From Planctomycetota bacterium (lineage in GTDB: Bacteria > Planctomycetota > Phycisphaerae > UBA1845), in assembly GCA_024276605.1 (NCBI GenBank), contig JAJRWX010000011.1:1-61007 (forward strand): a stretch of DNA of 61,007 nucleotides. The letters run 5' to 3'. Positions 5,708 through 15,453 of this stretch are shown here, piece by piece (position 1 is the first letter of the stretch; every line of letters begins with the position of its first letter). Position numbers and translations under genes: made by a program. The notes below the pieces were generated by a model, which searched no databases, was not told where the DNA came from, and saw only the letters and a list, made by a program, of their open reading frames with translations.

Positions 5708-8185
5708 CTAAGCAGGGGACATGGTCATTTCATTCTTGACGACCGGATCTTTACGGTCATGCGAATCGGTTATATTTGAATGGCGATCCAAGGGTGTCAT
5801 TTTATTAACGGAGGGGGCTCGAACGGTTGATAACCGACTCATGTCATAAGCTGCTGCGATTCCCGAAACGTCTAGAATCAAGCCGACTCTTCCATCTCCG
5901 AGTATGGCTGCACCGGAGATGCCACGGAGGTTTTGGAACCGCTCTCCGAGCGACTTGATAACGACTTGCTGCTGTCCGAGAAGCTCATCCACCACAAGCC
6001 CGATCTCTCCACCAGCGTATTGAGCGATGACCACCATCGCTTCACAAGGCTCGATAGGTTTACCAAGGTTAAACAACGGTCCCAATGGAACTAGCGGAAT
6101 CAAACGCCCGCGAACATTGAGTACAGCCCCCTTATGTTGGACGGTCGTAATCTGCTGAGGTTCAGGACGAAGTGCCTTTTCGACCGTCACCGTTTGGATG
6201 ATGAAACGTTCAGTGCCCACACGAAACACCATACCATCAATGATCGCCAGCGTTAGCGGAAGACGAATCGAAAAGGTGCTACCCTTCCCCAGTGTCGAAT
6301 TTATGTCACACTTGCCTCTTAGATTTTCAATGTTGCGTCGGACGACATCCATTCCCACCCCACGCCCGGATACGCCCGTGACTGTTTCGGCGGTCGAAAA
6401 GCCGGGAGCAAAAATTAAGTTGTATGCCTGTTCGTCGGTGAGTTGTTCTTCTGGTTGGACGATTCCCTTTTCGATACCCTTTTTGATCAGTACCTTGGCA
6501 TCTAGCCCTTTCCCGTCGTCGGCTACTTCGATAACGATGTTGCCGCCGCTATGGTAGGCGGAGAGGGCTACGCTTCCCGAGCCGGGCTTTCCGACCGTAC
6601 GCCGCGTATCGGCAGATTCAATGCCATGATCCACGGCGTTGCGAACCATATGGACGAGTGGGTCGCCGATTTGTTGGATCACGTTTTTATCCAGTTCGGT
6701 ATCTTCTCCGGAGATAGTTAAATCTACGTTCTTTCCAACTTTCCGAGCGACATCGCGAACAAGACGTGCCATTTTTTGGAACGTAGGTCCGATGGGAATC
6801 ATGCGCATAGCCATGGCTGCGTCTTGGACATCACGAACGATTTTCGTCGCTTGTGTAACGTCCTTTGTGAGCTTCGTATCTATGCTGACTTGTGGATTCG
6901 AACTGACCTGCGTCTGCGCGATCACAAGTTCGCCGACCATATCGACTAACGCGTCGAGCTTGGCCGTGTCGATGCGAACGGATTGATCTGCGCCACTGGT
7001 CCCGGTTTTTCCAGAAGTTTTCGACGTACTTTTGCTTTGCGGACGAATGGCTTGACTTATTTGTTTGGGCGTCGCTACGCCCATATCGATCAGTGTCTCA
7101 CCTACTTTTTTTGCCTCGGGCTCACTACCTTGCTTGTCAACCGCAAAGTCCACCACCTCTTGCGGGACAGCGCCTTGTTCCACGAGGTTTTCACCTGTTT
7201 TTTTGTCAGCGTCTCCTGTGGCTGGAAGATCGCCGATCGGTTCAATTCGACCTGCGACCACATCACGGAGATTGGCGATCATATTCTCAATCGGCGGTTG
7301 TGGAACGGCTTGGTCTGTCGGGTTGGCTAGGTGGTTTCGAATGCCTTCAAACTGAACTTTCAGAATGTCCACTACTTCAAAAACCAGATCGATAAGCCCC
7401 GGCGTTACTTTTCGGCTTCCCTTACGAGCCTGATCGAGCAACGTTTCCGCCTCGTGCGTTAGGCTCACAATGTCGCGCATATTGAGGAATCCCGCTGCAC
7501 CTTTGATGGTATGGAACGGTCGAAACAGAGAATCGATCGCTTCCGTATCCTCCGGCGCACGCTCAACTTCTAAAACCGCGGCCTCTATAGCGTCGATATG
7601 TTCGCTCGCTTCTTCAACAAAACCAGCGACCATTTCCACCTCTTCATCGCTAATCATCAATGGTTCAGCCACATAGGGCGGCTGCGAAGGAGATGGTTCT
7701 GACGCAGGATCGTTAGGTGCAGGCTTATCCTCCGTAGCCTCACATACCGTTTCAGGCACATCGATGGCGACCTCCTGCGAAGGCTCTTGATCTTGCTGAG
7801 GCTCCTCATCTTCAAAGATACGGTCCATTTTTGCCGCGACCGACTCGTCGATTTGGGTATCTTGATCGAGAGCTTCTTCAGGCTCGGAAGAGAATGGAGC
7901 AACTAAACTTGTCAGCTTAGATATGGATTCATGTAGGCCATGTATGGCCGCGCCGGCGTCGTCGATCTGTCCAAGAATGAGCGCTTCAAGTGATTTAACT
8001 AAGTCTCGTGCTACGCCCAATCCGTCGGTCGACACTACGGTATCCCCTGCATCCACCAGTTCTGCACAGACTTCATGCATCATGGCCAACCCGGGTAGAT
8101 CGCTTTCGTCAATCCCATTGGATAGTTTGCTGAGTTTCTCAACGCATGTTTGTGCTGAAAAAGCGTTATTGGTCTCTTTGTTCAT
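5708..8185 (-). CDS. cheA: CheA, chemotaxis histidine kinase
   Basis: CheA phosphorylates itself at a histidine in the Hpt domain and passes phosphate to CheY and CheB. The 825-residue protein, from ATG 8185 (AAGGAG upstream), has a roughly 90-residue N-terminal helical region, an acidic Pro-rich linker and an Hpt domain with H225 in FHTIKGAAGF. Two short repeats (331-352 and 362-383) come next. After them are the dimerisation helices (RIDTAKLDALVDMVGELV), the ATPase domain with HMVRNAVDHGIES and GRGVGMDVV, and a CheW-like C-terminal domain. A classical P2 domain is not evident; the repeats occupy its place and resemble the GspE/MshEN N-terminal motif. It follows the Rrf2-like gene by 18 bases. 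Confidence 0.96.
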   Translation of the reverse strand: MNKETNNAFSAQTCVEKLSKLSNGIDESDLPGLAMMHEVCAELVDAGDTVVSTDGLGVARDLVKSLEALILGQIDDAGAAIHGLHESISKLTSLVAPFSSEPEEALDQDTQIDESVAAKMDRIFEDEEPQQDQEPSQEVAIDVPETVCEATEDKPAPNDPASEPSPSQPPYVAEPLMISDEEVEMVAGFVEEASEHIDAIEAAVLEVERAPEDTEAIDSLFRPFHTIKGAAGFLNMRDIVSLTHEAETLLDQARKGSRKVTPGLIDLVFEVVDILKVQFEGIRNHLANPTDQAVPQPPIENMIANLRDVVAGRIEPIGDLPATGDADKKTGENLVEQGAVPQEVVDFAVDKQGSEPEAKKVGETLIDMGVATPKQISQAIRPQSKSTSKTSGKTGTSGADQSVRIDTAKLDALVDMVGELVIAQTQVSSNPQVSIDTKLTKDVTQATKIVRDVQDAAMAMRMIPIGPTFQKMARLVRDVARKVGKNVDLTISGEDTELDKNVIQQIGDPLVHMVRNAVDHGIESADTRRTVGKPGSGSVALSAYHSGGNIVIEVADDGKGLDAKVLIKKGIEKGIVQPEEQLTDEQAYNLIFAPGFSTAETVTGVSGRGVGMDVVRRNIENLRGKCDINSTLGKGSTFSIRLPLTLAIIDGMVFRVGTERFIIQTVTVEKALRPEPQQITTVQHKGAVLNVRGRLIPLVPLGPLFNLGKPIEPCEAMVVIAQYAGGEIGLVVDELLGQQQVVIKSLGERFQNLRGISGAAILGDGRVGLILDVSGIAAAYDMSRLSTVRAPSVNKMTPLDRHSNITDSHDRKDPVVKNEMTMSPA

Positions 8186-8203
8186 CAACTTCTGGCTCCT
8201 TAA

Positions 8204-8527
8204 TTATAATGTAAACATGCGGGTAGGATCGCGATGGCACGTTGTGGGACGTAAGCATGCGTCATTCTCCGGTGGCTTTATTACGTCCAGGACGTCGACA
8301 ACCGAAATCTCATCAAGTTGTTTCGTCAGTTGGTATTCACCACGATGCCCACGACTCGACTGTACAAGCCCCGTATGATTAAGACTCTGCAGCACTGTAG
8401 CGGCTTGATCTTGGGGGATACCCAACGCTTTAGCCACTGCTGGAGATGAAAGCAATGTTTCATTCTCTGCATGGTTCAGATAACATAGCGTGTAGAATTC
8501 ATGTATAGCTGTTCGAGAGAACAACAT
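8204..8527 (-). CDS. Rrf2-family-like transcriptional regulator, short
   Basis: The 107-residue protein has the Rrf2 winged-helix pattern: an opening AIHEFYTLCYLNHAEN, the recognition-helix region SSPAVAKALGIPQDQAATVLQSL, and the wing GLVQSSRGHRGEYQLTK followed by EISVVDVLDVI. Rrf2 proteins usually reach 130-160 residues and many bind an iron-sulfur cluster through three cysteines. This one is shorter and has only two cysteines in its tail, so cluster binding is doubtful. AAAGGA precedes ATG 8527. As the first gene of the che operon, next to a 27-bp palindrome, it is a good candidate for an autoregulator of the locus. Confidence 0.75.
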   Translation of the reverse strand: MLFSRTAIHEFYTLCYLNHAENETLLSSPAVAKALGIPQDQAATVLQSLNHTGLVQSSRGHRGEYQLTKQLDEISVVDVLDVIKPPENDACLRPTTCHRDPTRMFTL

Positions 8528-8921
8528 CGTTGGTTCCTTTGGCCTACGTATTTAATTCTGGCTCAATACTAATACTGGCATCGTCGTTCGCCGAAACAGA
8601 GCTTAGTAAAATCCGGAGTTTGAAACTCCCGATTTAGGACTGATAACTAATCGACCAATGGGATAGGCGCCGCGTCACATCGATCTGCGATGGATGGAAA
8701 GAGGCAACGCGGTTGGTCCTTCGAAAGTCGTGTCTTAACGGGCCTCACCTTTCTCGTCAGTAAACTGCAATCGGAACATGCTAAAACTCTAGCACGTTTG
8801 CATGGAAACACGTGGCGTACTGCGTGTGGAGACAGGAGCTTGTGTTGGTCTCAACCAATCAGAAGGTATTGTGTGTAAATAAACAAACAGTGATTTGCGA
8901 AACAAGCAAGAGGTGATACAG
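8528..8921. other. Divergent intergenic region between the che operon and the chemoreceptor gene
   Basis: These 394 bases separate the minus-strand regulator/cheA operon from the plus-strand receptor gene and must hold both promoters. Apart from the palindrome at 8609-8635 and a small TGCTA/TAGCA hairpin near 8782, I see no convincing sigma-70 boxes. No credible gene is present. Confidence 0.5.
8609..8635. promoter_or_regulatory. 27-bp near-perfect palindrome, candidate operator
   Basis: Two 13-base arms surround a central G at 8622, with one mismatched pair (8614/8630). The inner GGAGTTTGAAACTCC is exact. It lies 82 bases upstream of the Rrf2-like regulator start and about 290 bases upstream of the receptor start, the position expected for a divergent operator. 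The size and symmetry suit a dimeric winged-helix regulator. Binding by the adjacent Rrf2-like protein is an inference; the site could also form an RNA hairpin. Confidence 0.5.
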
Positions 8922-11099
8922 ATGGTGAGAAATCAGGCGAGTTCTATGTCTCTTGGCGTGCGTCTAGGTATGATTATGGGCGTCTTTGCACTGCTGATTG
9001 TGGGCATCGTGGGCGTATCTTCTTGGGTGACCAGTGCCCAGAAGGCCAATGCGCAGGTAATCAATTTAGCCAGTCGGCAACGCATGCTTACACAGAAGTT
9101 CAACAAAGAATTTCTAGATGAGCTTAACGATCGGCAGCTAGTGGCCGCTGCTTAACAACGTGCTGCAACCGCTACCGCGCAGATTAAGGCGGATCGCACA
9201 TACTACACGAAAAATATTATCGGCAAACTCAAACAGGAGTCGAAGACGTTTCAGACGGGGGCTAACTACCATGAAGTGGAGGGATCCATTCCACTTCCAG
9301 CCACCTTTGTGCGGGAAGTTTCACAATCTCTCGATGCCTCCGCTAAATATCGGTATGACTTGTTGAGCAAGTTCAATATCAATAAAGACAAAGGACTACG
9401 CAACGAATTTGAGAATCGAGCGTGGGATGCTCTCTCTCAGGAACCACAAACACCATACATGGATTTGATTTCCATTGGTCAAGGTGTCGAAGTCCGCTAT
9501 GCGACTGCCGATGTGGCTGGCGCTAAAGCCTGTGTCTCGTGTCACAACAATCATGATGCAAGCCCCAAGAAGGATTTCAAGCTGGGTGATTTGATGGGTA
9601 TTTTGGTGGTGGCGGTCCCTGTCACGCAGGATGCAGGCCTAGCGAAAGAATTGCTCAACGCGAACGGTGTATCAAAAAATGACGCGATCGAAAAAACACG
9701 AACACTCTTTGAGGCTACGTTGAACGCGTTAAAAAACGGCGGCTCTACCTTCATAGATCTGGCCATGACGCAACCTGTTTCGATTGCTGCTAATACGGAC
9801 CCAAAGATCGTAGCTCAGTATGCCAAAGTGGGTGATCTGTGGGAGGAGTTGCAAGTAGCAGTCAATGCCACACGTGAGGATAATGCCGATTTCAGTTCAG
9901 GCCAATTTGTGGGACGTCTTCGTACTATTCGTGATCGTGGGATGGCCTGCCTCAAAGAAATGGATGCTGCGGTTACGATGCTACAGACAAACTCGAACTC
10001 ACGCACTGCGATGATGCAGAACATTCAGTATGGTGCGCTCGCATTAGCTGTCATCACGTTAGTCTTCGTGCTTTACTACATCCGACGACGAATCACCGGA
10101 CCAATCAATCGTATCATCACGAGTCTCAACGAAGGCGCAGACCAAGTCAACGACGCGGCATCTCAAGTGTCCACTGCCAGCCAACAATCCGCTGAAGGTG
10201 CGAGCGAACAGGCTTCCTCGTTGGAGGAAACCAGTTCGGCGTTGGAGCAAATGGCAGCCATGACGAGGACGAACGCAGAGAACGCCAAGGAAGCCAACAC
10301 GCTAAGTGCTCAGGCGAGAGACGCAGCGCAAACCGGCGATGCCACGATGCACAAGCTCAATGAAGCCATGACGGCCATCAACGAATCGTCCGGGCAGATC
10401 AGCAAAATCATCAAGGTGATCGAGGAGATCGCCTTCCAGACTAACCTGTTGGCGCTCAACGCGGCGGTGGAAGCGGCTCGCGCGGGTGAGCATGGCAAAG
10501 GATTTGCAGTGGTGGCCGATGAGGTGCGGAACCTGGCGCAGCGTGCGGCTATGGCGGCTGGTGAAACCACCGGGCTTATCGAGAACTCGGTGAACAGAGC
10601 CAAAGAGGGCACAGAGGTCGCCAGCGATGTGGGGCAGGCGCTCTCCGCCATCGTCGGTGATGTAACCAAGGTGACCGACTTGATCGATGGCATATCCAAG
10701 GCGAGCGAAGAACAGGCACAGGGTGTGGATCAAGTCAACACAGCCGTCTCCCAGATGGATAAGGTCACGCAACAGAATGCGGCAGGCGCCGAGGAGTCGG
10801 CAGCGGCTGCGGAACAGTTATCCGCCCAGGCAAATACGGTCAAAGGTGTAGTCAATGAACTTGCCATCCTTGTCAGTGGAAACCGAGCCATCGGTGCAGG
10901 CAACATGACAGGGCGTGGCTCGAATGTGAAAAAGCTGCGAATGGATCGCCTTGTGAACACCGCACAATTAAATCCTAAAAGAGTGAACACTCATTCGGAC
11001 GCTGGAAGTTTCACTACGGTAAGTCACGCCGGTGTCAGCGATGACAGTACAGAGGAGTTTATGTCGATGGGTGATGATTCCGGTTTGAAGGATTTTTAA
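8922..11099 (+). pseudogene. Methyl-accepting chemotaxis protein with PilJ-like and haem-c (DUF3365-like) sensor, interrupted by in-frame TAA
   Basis: The reading frame runs from ATG 8922 (AGAGGTGAT upstream) to 11099 and would encode 725 residues, but codon 78 is TAA (9153-9155); coding character continues unchanged after it. A first membrane segment lies at about 12-37. The motif NLASRQRMLTQKF marks a PilJ/NarX-type N-terminal domain. Further on, C204-V-S-C207-H208 followed by [21 protein letters not shown] fits the haem-binding DUF3365 (Tll0287-like) domain, suggesting redox or gas sensing in the periplasm. A second membrane segment is near 375, then a HAMP-like linker and a full MCP signalling domain with its [24 protein letters not shown] hairpin split across residues. 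The downstream part lacks a convincing own start. It may be a pseudogene, a readthrough gene or a sequence error. Confidence 0.85.
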
Positions 11100-11281
11100 C
11101 GCGTGTGCCATGGTCGTGAGTGGGCTTGGGTGGAGGCCTAACAGCTGTCTCTCATGATACGGTATCCATGTCGCCGACAGAAAGCCACGGTCGGACACGG
11201 GTATATTGCGGACAACGGGTGTACCGCTGAGGCACCTTTGCCCGCGTATCAAATGATCCAATTAGTAATGTGAGATATGAC

Positions 11282-11845
11282 ATGAAGACGACACTTCTCG
11301 ATAAGCAGTTAAACGATGCAACATCGGTGGAACGCGTAGGTTGCGAAGAAGATCACAAATACCTGACGTTCAAGCTGGCAAGCGAAGAGTATGGGGTGGA
11401 AATCCTCAAAGTGCGTGAAATTATCGGCGTGATGGACATCACCGCTGTTCCACGCATGCCCGTCTACATGAAGGGCGTGATTAACCTACGAGGTAAAGTC
11501 ATACCGGTAGTGGACCTTCGTCTAAAGTTCGGCTTGGATGAGCTTGCACATACCGAGCAGACCTGCATTATCGTGGTCGATGTCGGTAAGGAGATCGGTA
11601 TCATTGTAGATACCGTCTCTGAAGTGCTGGACATTCAAAGTGAATACGTCGAACCACCGCCTTCGATGGGCGGCTCAGTGGATACCTCGTTCATTCTCGG
11701 GATGGGTAAGGTCGCAGACGCCGTGAAGATTCTGCTTGACATAAACAAAGTGTTAACCACCGAAGAACTGCAGGTTGTCGCATCGGTAGCAAACACGGCG
11801 GAATCGACGGCAGGTGCTCAAGAGCCATTTGCACAGCCACTATAA
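11282..11845 (+). CDS. cheW: CheW coupling protein (second copy)
   Basis: A single CheW domain of 187 residues with the markers EEYGVEILKVREIIGVMDI, MKGVINLRGKVIPVVDLRLKF and FILGMGKVADAVKILLDIN. I prefer ATG 11282 because the resulting MKTTLLD matches the MQTTLDT start of the operon cheW; a GTG twelve bases upstream is possible. It lies 182 bases after the receptor gene on the same strand and probably couples that receptor to CheA. The C-terminal tail differs from the operon copy, so the two may serve different arrays. Confidence 0.95.
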   Translation: MKTTLLDKQLNDATSVERVGCEEDHKYLTFKLASEEYGVEILKVREIIGVMDITAVPRMPVYMKGVINLRGKVIPVVDLRLKFGLDELAHTEQTCIIVVDVGKEIGIIVDTVSEVLDIQSEYVEPPPSMGGSVDTSFILGMGKVADAVKILLDINKVLTTEELQVVASVANTAESTAGAQEPFAQPL

Positions 11846-12561
11846 CGATTGCCTTGGAGACATGTTTTATCGAGTGCTACGACACGTGATTCATGGTGCT
11901 TCCGACGGGTCGAGTTTACGGGGCAAAGCCTCTGTCTCGAACCAACGGACCCTCCGTTCCAATACGTAACGACATCTCACCGTGCATGCGTTGGGTACGC
12001 AGAAATTGTATTCACAGGCTGACGCCAACGAATCTGATATGGCCCGATATCGAGTTCTGTCATGTATTCGTCACTAAGCGGCCATGCTTGGTTTAGCAGA
12101 GTTGTCGTGTTCTGGCTCGTCGTGAGAAAACGAAGGTCGCAACGGCGGATCCTATCGGACACTCATGTAACCTGTCGATTCATGCTCTGTGGTTGAATTC
12201 AGGTGCCATGTAATCATGTCGATGGGACTATACAGGCATATTGTCTTGCGGCGATGCATAGCCGTTTATTACGCGCGCGGTGTGCGCCCATCTATCGGAG
12301 GCCGGGAGCAGGCGATGCAGATCCGACCCACTGGTCGCGTAACCAACGGTCGTTTCGACCCGGTGCTGGTGATTACAACACTTCGTCGACATTGCCTGAG
12401 ACAATAATCGCCGTGATGGAAAGCACATGCAGAGGAGCTGAATGTGGTCGGCTCCATTCAGATGCTGTTGTTTGGCATGATCGAGCCGAGCGTGGGGACG
12501 GGCGCGGCCCACGTAGACAGGTGATGGGCCGAGGATGTTGAATTGATGGAGATCAAGTAAG
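11846..12561. other. 716-bp region without a recognisable gene
   Basis: All frames between cheW and the hybrid kinase are broken by stops, and the open stretches on either strand resemble nothing I know. A weak candidate is the frame around 12437-12518 (reading ELNVVGSIQMLLFGMIEP) that ends in a stop shortly before the kinase start, which might be a decayed gene. The segment GATGGAGATC at about 12546-12555 supplies the kinase ribosome binding site. No clear promoter or terminator was found. Confidence 0.4.
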
Positions 12562-15327
12562 GTGACTGTTACGCCCGTTGACATCCTTACACCGAGAGAC
12601 CTTTCGCGGAACCTGACGTTTCGTTTTTCTGCACTGCTCCTCTTGTCTCTCATCTTGTCGGGCGGCACTTACTTCGTCGTTTTAACTGCGTTAACCGCTA
12701 AAGAGCATGATAGTATCGACTTGAACCTCGCAGGTCGCCAGCGGATGCTGACCCAGAAATACGCCAACGACATCGATCAGATTCTCATCGCCCTCGCGGG
12801 ATCTGACCGGGAATTTGTAATAGAGATGAAGGAAGCTGCGTCTCGCACGGCTGAACTTTATGAGGCGACCCTCACGGCGTTTCTAGAGGGTGGAGAGGTA
12901 GATGCCGGCGTGGAGGGACGAATCTGGATTCCCCCGGTGCAGGACGATAACATTGTTCAACACCTTGGAAAAGCCAGGGCTGCATGGGAAGAGTTACAAA
13001 AAACCGCTATGCAGGCCGTGCAATCCGGCAATGCGTCTCTGGCGAGAAACGACAATATCAGAGACATTCAGATTCAGACAGCCAAAGCCGTTGCGGAGAT
13101 GGATCATGCCGTCTTTTTGATGCAGAAGCAGAGCGAAGTGAAACTTCGCCGGGTTGAGTCGTATATGGCCTGTGCATTTATAATCGGCGTTGTGCTGTAC
13201 GTCGGTACTGTGATGTTCGTCCGCAGGAAAATAGTCGTGCCATTAGCCAGTTCAATGGTGGCGTTGGATGCCCAAAAGTATGCCATGGACGAACACACTA
13301 TCGTCGCCAGCACCGATCCGTTCGGCAAGATCACCTACGCCAACGACAAGTTTTGCCGCATCAGTCAATATTCACGGGAGGAGTTGATCGGGCAGGATCA
13401 CCGAATTGTCAATTCAGGTCATCACCCCCACGATTTTTTTGCTAAGTTGTGGAGGACGATCGCGGCGGGGAAAGTCTGGCATGGTGAGGTTTGCAACCGG
13501 GCGAAGGATGGCTCTCTGTACTGGGTGGATACGACGATTGTCCCTTTCAGAGACGAGACTGGTCGTATCACACAATATGTGGCCGTTCGGACGTGCATCA
13601 ACGAGCGTAAACTAGCGGAAATGGAACTGATAAATGCCAAAGAGATAGCCGAAGTCGCTAATCGCGCCAAGAGTGAGTTCTTGGCCAACATGAGCCACGA
13701 GATCCGTACGCCCATGACAGCTATTCTTGGATTCGCCGAGAACATGCTTGATGTCGACCAAACTGAATCGGAGAAGCTCAGCTGTATCCATACGATTAGG
13801 CGAAATGGCGAGAGCCTACTGGGCATCATCAACGACATCCTCGATCTGTCCAAGATCGAATCAGGCAAGATGGAAGCGGAACTGATCTCCTGTGAGCCAT
13901 GCGCTATTATCGCCGATGTATCTTCTCTCGTTCGGGTTCAAGCAGACGCGAAAGGGTTGCCTCTTAACATTGAATACGATGGAGCCATCCCAAAGACGAT
14001 CCACACTGACCCAGTCCGACTGCGGCAGATACTCATCAACTTGGTCGGAAATGCCATTAAATTCACGCAGGCGGGATCCATCCGCCTTGTAACCCGTTTC
14101 GTCGATGATGGCGTCGCACCGTGCATGCAATTCGATGTGATCGACACAGGACAAGGTATACCGGAGGAAGAGAAAAAGAGGCTGTTTCAGCCCTTTGCGC
14201 AAGTGGACACTTCCTCGACGAGAAAGATCGGAGGCACGGGGCTTGGTTTGACCATTAGCAGACGCTTCGCCGAGATGCTTGGCGGTGATATCACGGTTGT
14301 TGAAAGCAAGTTAGGCGTGGGATCGACTTTCCGCGCCTCCGTGGCCACTGGAAGGCTCGACGGTGTGAAGATGCTCGAAGACCCGTTGTCGGCGACCATT
14401 GTGGCGGATGGCGACAACGTAGTTGCGCAGGCTCCCCGGTCAGACCTACACGGCCTACGCATTCTGTTTGCCGAAGACGGCCCTGATAACCAACGGCTTA
14501 TCTCGTTCGTTTTGAAGAAGGCGGGGGCTGATGTGACAATCAAAGAAAATGGCAAGCTCGCGTTGGACGTTGCATTGGCGGCTATGAATGGAAAACGCGA
14601 ATGTGATCCCAAACGTCCGTTTGATCTCATCATAATGGACATGCAGATGCCAGAGATGGATGGCTATGAGGCTACGGCGCAGCTTCGCCGGAATGGTTAC
14701 ACTGGACCGATCATTGCACTCACTGCCCACGCGGTGGAGGGCGACCGCGAGAAGTGCATTAGCGCGGGGTGCAACGACTACGCGACTAAGCCTATCGACC
14801 GGAAGAAGCTTGTGAATTTGATCCTGGAGCATGTGCAAGACAATCGATTGAATCCCGACACCGGTTTAACCAAAGCGATTCAGCAGCTGCCGTTACGGGG
14901 TTGTCGTATCCTGCTGGCTGAGGACAACTTGTCCAACCAAGTTCTTGTGGTTGGCATTCTCAAGAAGGTGGGAGCAGAAGTTACCGCTGTCAAAGACGGA
15001 AATCTTGCTGTTGATACCGCGCTGGCTGCACGCGATGGTGGAAAACCTTTTGACATCATTCTCATGGACATTCAAATGCCCATGATGGGTGGCGACGAAG
15101 CGACTGAGATGTTACGCGAGAAGGCATACTCCGGAACAATCATCGCCCTGACTGCACACGCGATGGAGGGCGATCGGCAAAAATACCTCAAGGTCGGGTT
15201 CGATGACTATACAACCAAGCCTATCAATCGGGTGAAGCTAATTAAGACAATTCAGACATACTTTCGAAATGGAGATAGCCAAGTATCATCGGACGACAAC
15301 GCGCACGAATCCTTGTTGATGACCTGA
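12562..15327 (+). CDS. Hybrid sensor histidine kinase: PilJ-like sensor, PAS, HisKA, HATPase, two receivers
   Basis: A 921-residue membrane kinase. Membrane segments at about 22-42 and 200-225 enclose a periplasmic region that begins NLAGRQRMLTQKYAND, the same PilJ/NarX-type motif as in the nearby receptor. A PAS domain follows (about 245-355, with VASTDPFGKITYANDKF), then the HisKA helix with H379 in ANMSHEIRTPM, the ATPase domain with GTGLGLTISRRFAEMLGG, and two receiver domains with phospho-acceptors D693 and D836. There is no terminal Hpt domain, so a separate Hpt protein is needed for a full relay. GTG start 12562 has GGAG upstream. Sharing a sensor type with the receptor suggests that both read related signals. 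Confidence 0.93.
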   Translation: MTVTPVDILTPRDLSRNLTFRFSALLLLSLILSGGTYFVVLTALTAKEHDSIDLNLAGRQRMLTQKYANDIDQILIALAGSDREFVIEMKEAASRTAELYEATLTAFLEGGEVDAGVEGRIWIPPVQDDNIVQHLGKARAAWEELQKTAMQAVQSGNASLARNDNIRDIQIQTAKAVAEMDHAVFLMQKQSEVKLRRVESYMACAFIIGVVLYVGTVMFVRRKIVVPLASSMVALDAQKYAMDEHTIVASTDPFGKITYANDKFCRISQYSREELIGQDHRIVNSGHHPHDFFAKLWRTIAAGKVWHGEVCNRAKDGSLYWVDTTIVPFRDETGRITQYVAVRTCINERKLAEMELINAKEIAEVANRAKSEFLANMSHEIRTPMTAILGFAENMLDVDQTESEKLSCIHTIRRNGESLLGIINDILDLSKIESGKMEAELISCEPCAIIADVSSLVRVQADAKGLPLNIEYDGAIPKTIHTDPVRLRQILINLVGNAIKFTQAGSIRLVTRFVDDGVAPCMQFDVIDTGQGIPEEEKKRLFQPFAQVDTSSTRKIGGTGLGLTISRRFAEMLGGDITVVESKLGVGSTFRASVATGRLDGVKMLEDPLSATIVADGDNVVAQAPRSDLHGLRILFAEDGPDNQRLISFVLKKAGADVTIKENGKLALDVALAAMNGKRECDPKRPFDLIIMDMQMPEMDGYEATAQLRRNGYTGPIIALTAHAVEGDREKCISAGCNDYATKPIDRKKLVNLILEHVQDNRLNPDTGLTKAIQQLPLRGCRILLAEDNLSNQVLVVGILKKVGAEVTAVKDGNLAVDTALAARDGGKPFDIILMDIQMPMMGGDEATEMLREKAYSGTIIALTAHAMEGDRQKYLKVGFDDYTTKPINRVKLIKTIQTYFRNGDSQVSSDDNAHESLLMT

Positions 15328-15453
15328 CCGACGACATGATCATTCCCTGACAGTGTAAACCGCTTTCACTGCACCGTTGCAGGGCGTGCTCCTGCAGCGA
15401 GCTAAGCAGTCGTGAGCGATTCAGTCAACCAATCACCCGATGCCTCACACAAC

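Noticed and set aside
9276-11099. Independent receptor gene starting at GTG 9276
   Set aside because: The start has no ribosome binding site and would lack the first membrane segment; the upstream frame belongs to the same protein.
12228-12668. Minus-strand frame before the hybrid kinase
   Set aside because: It overlaps the kinase start, has no recognisable domain and a composition of a random frame.
15375-15402. Short GCAGG/CCTGC hairpin after the kinase as a terminator
   Set aside because: The stem is only five to six pairs and no T-run follows.
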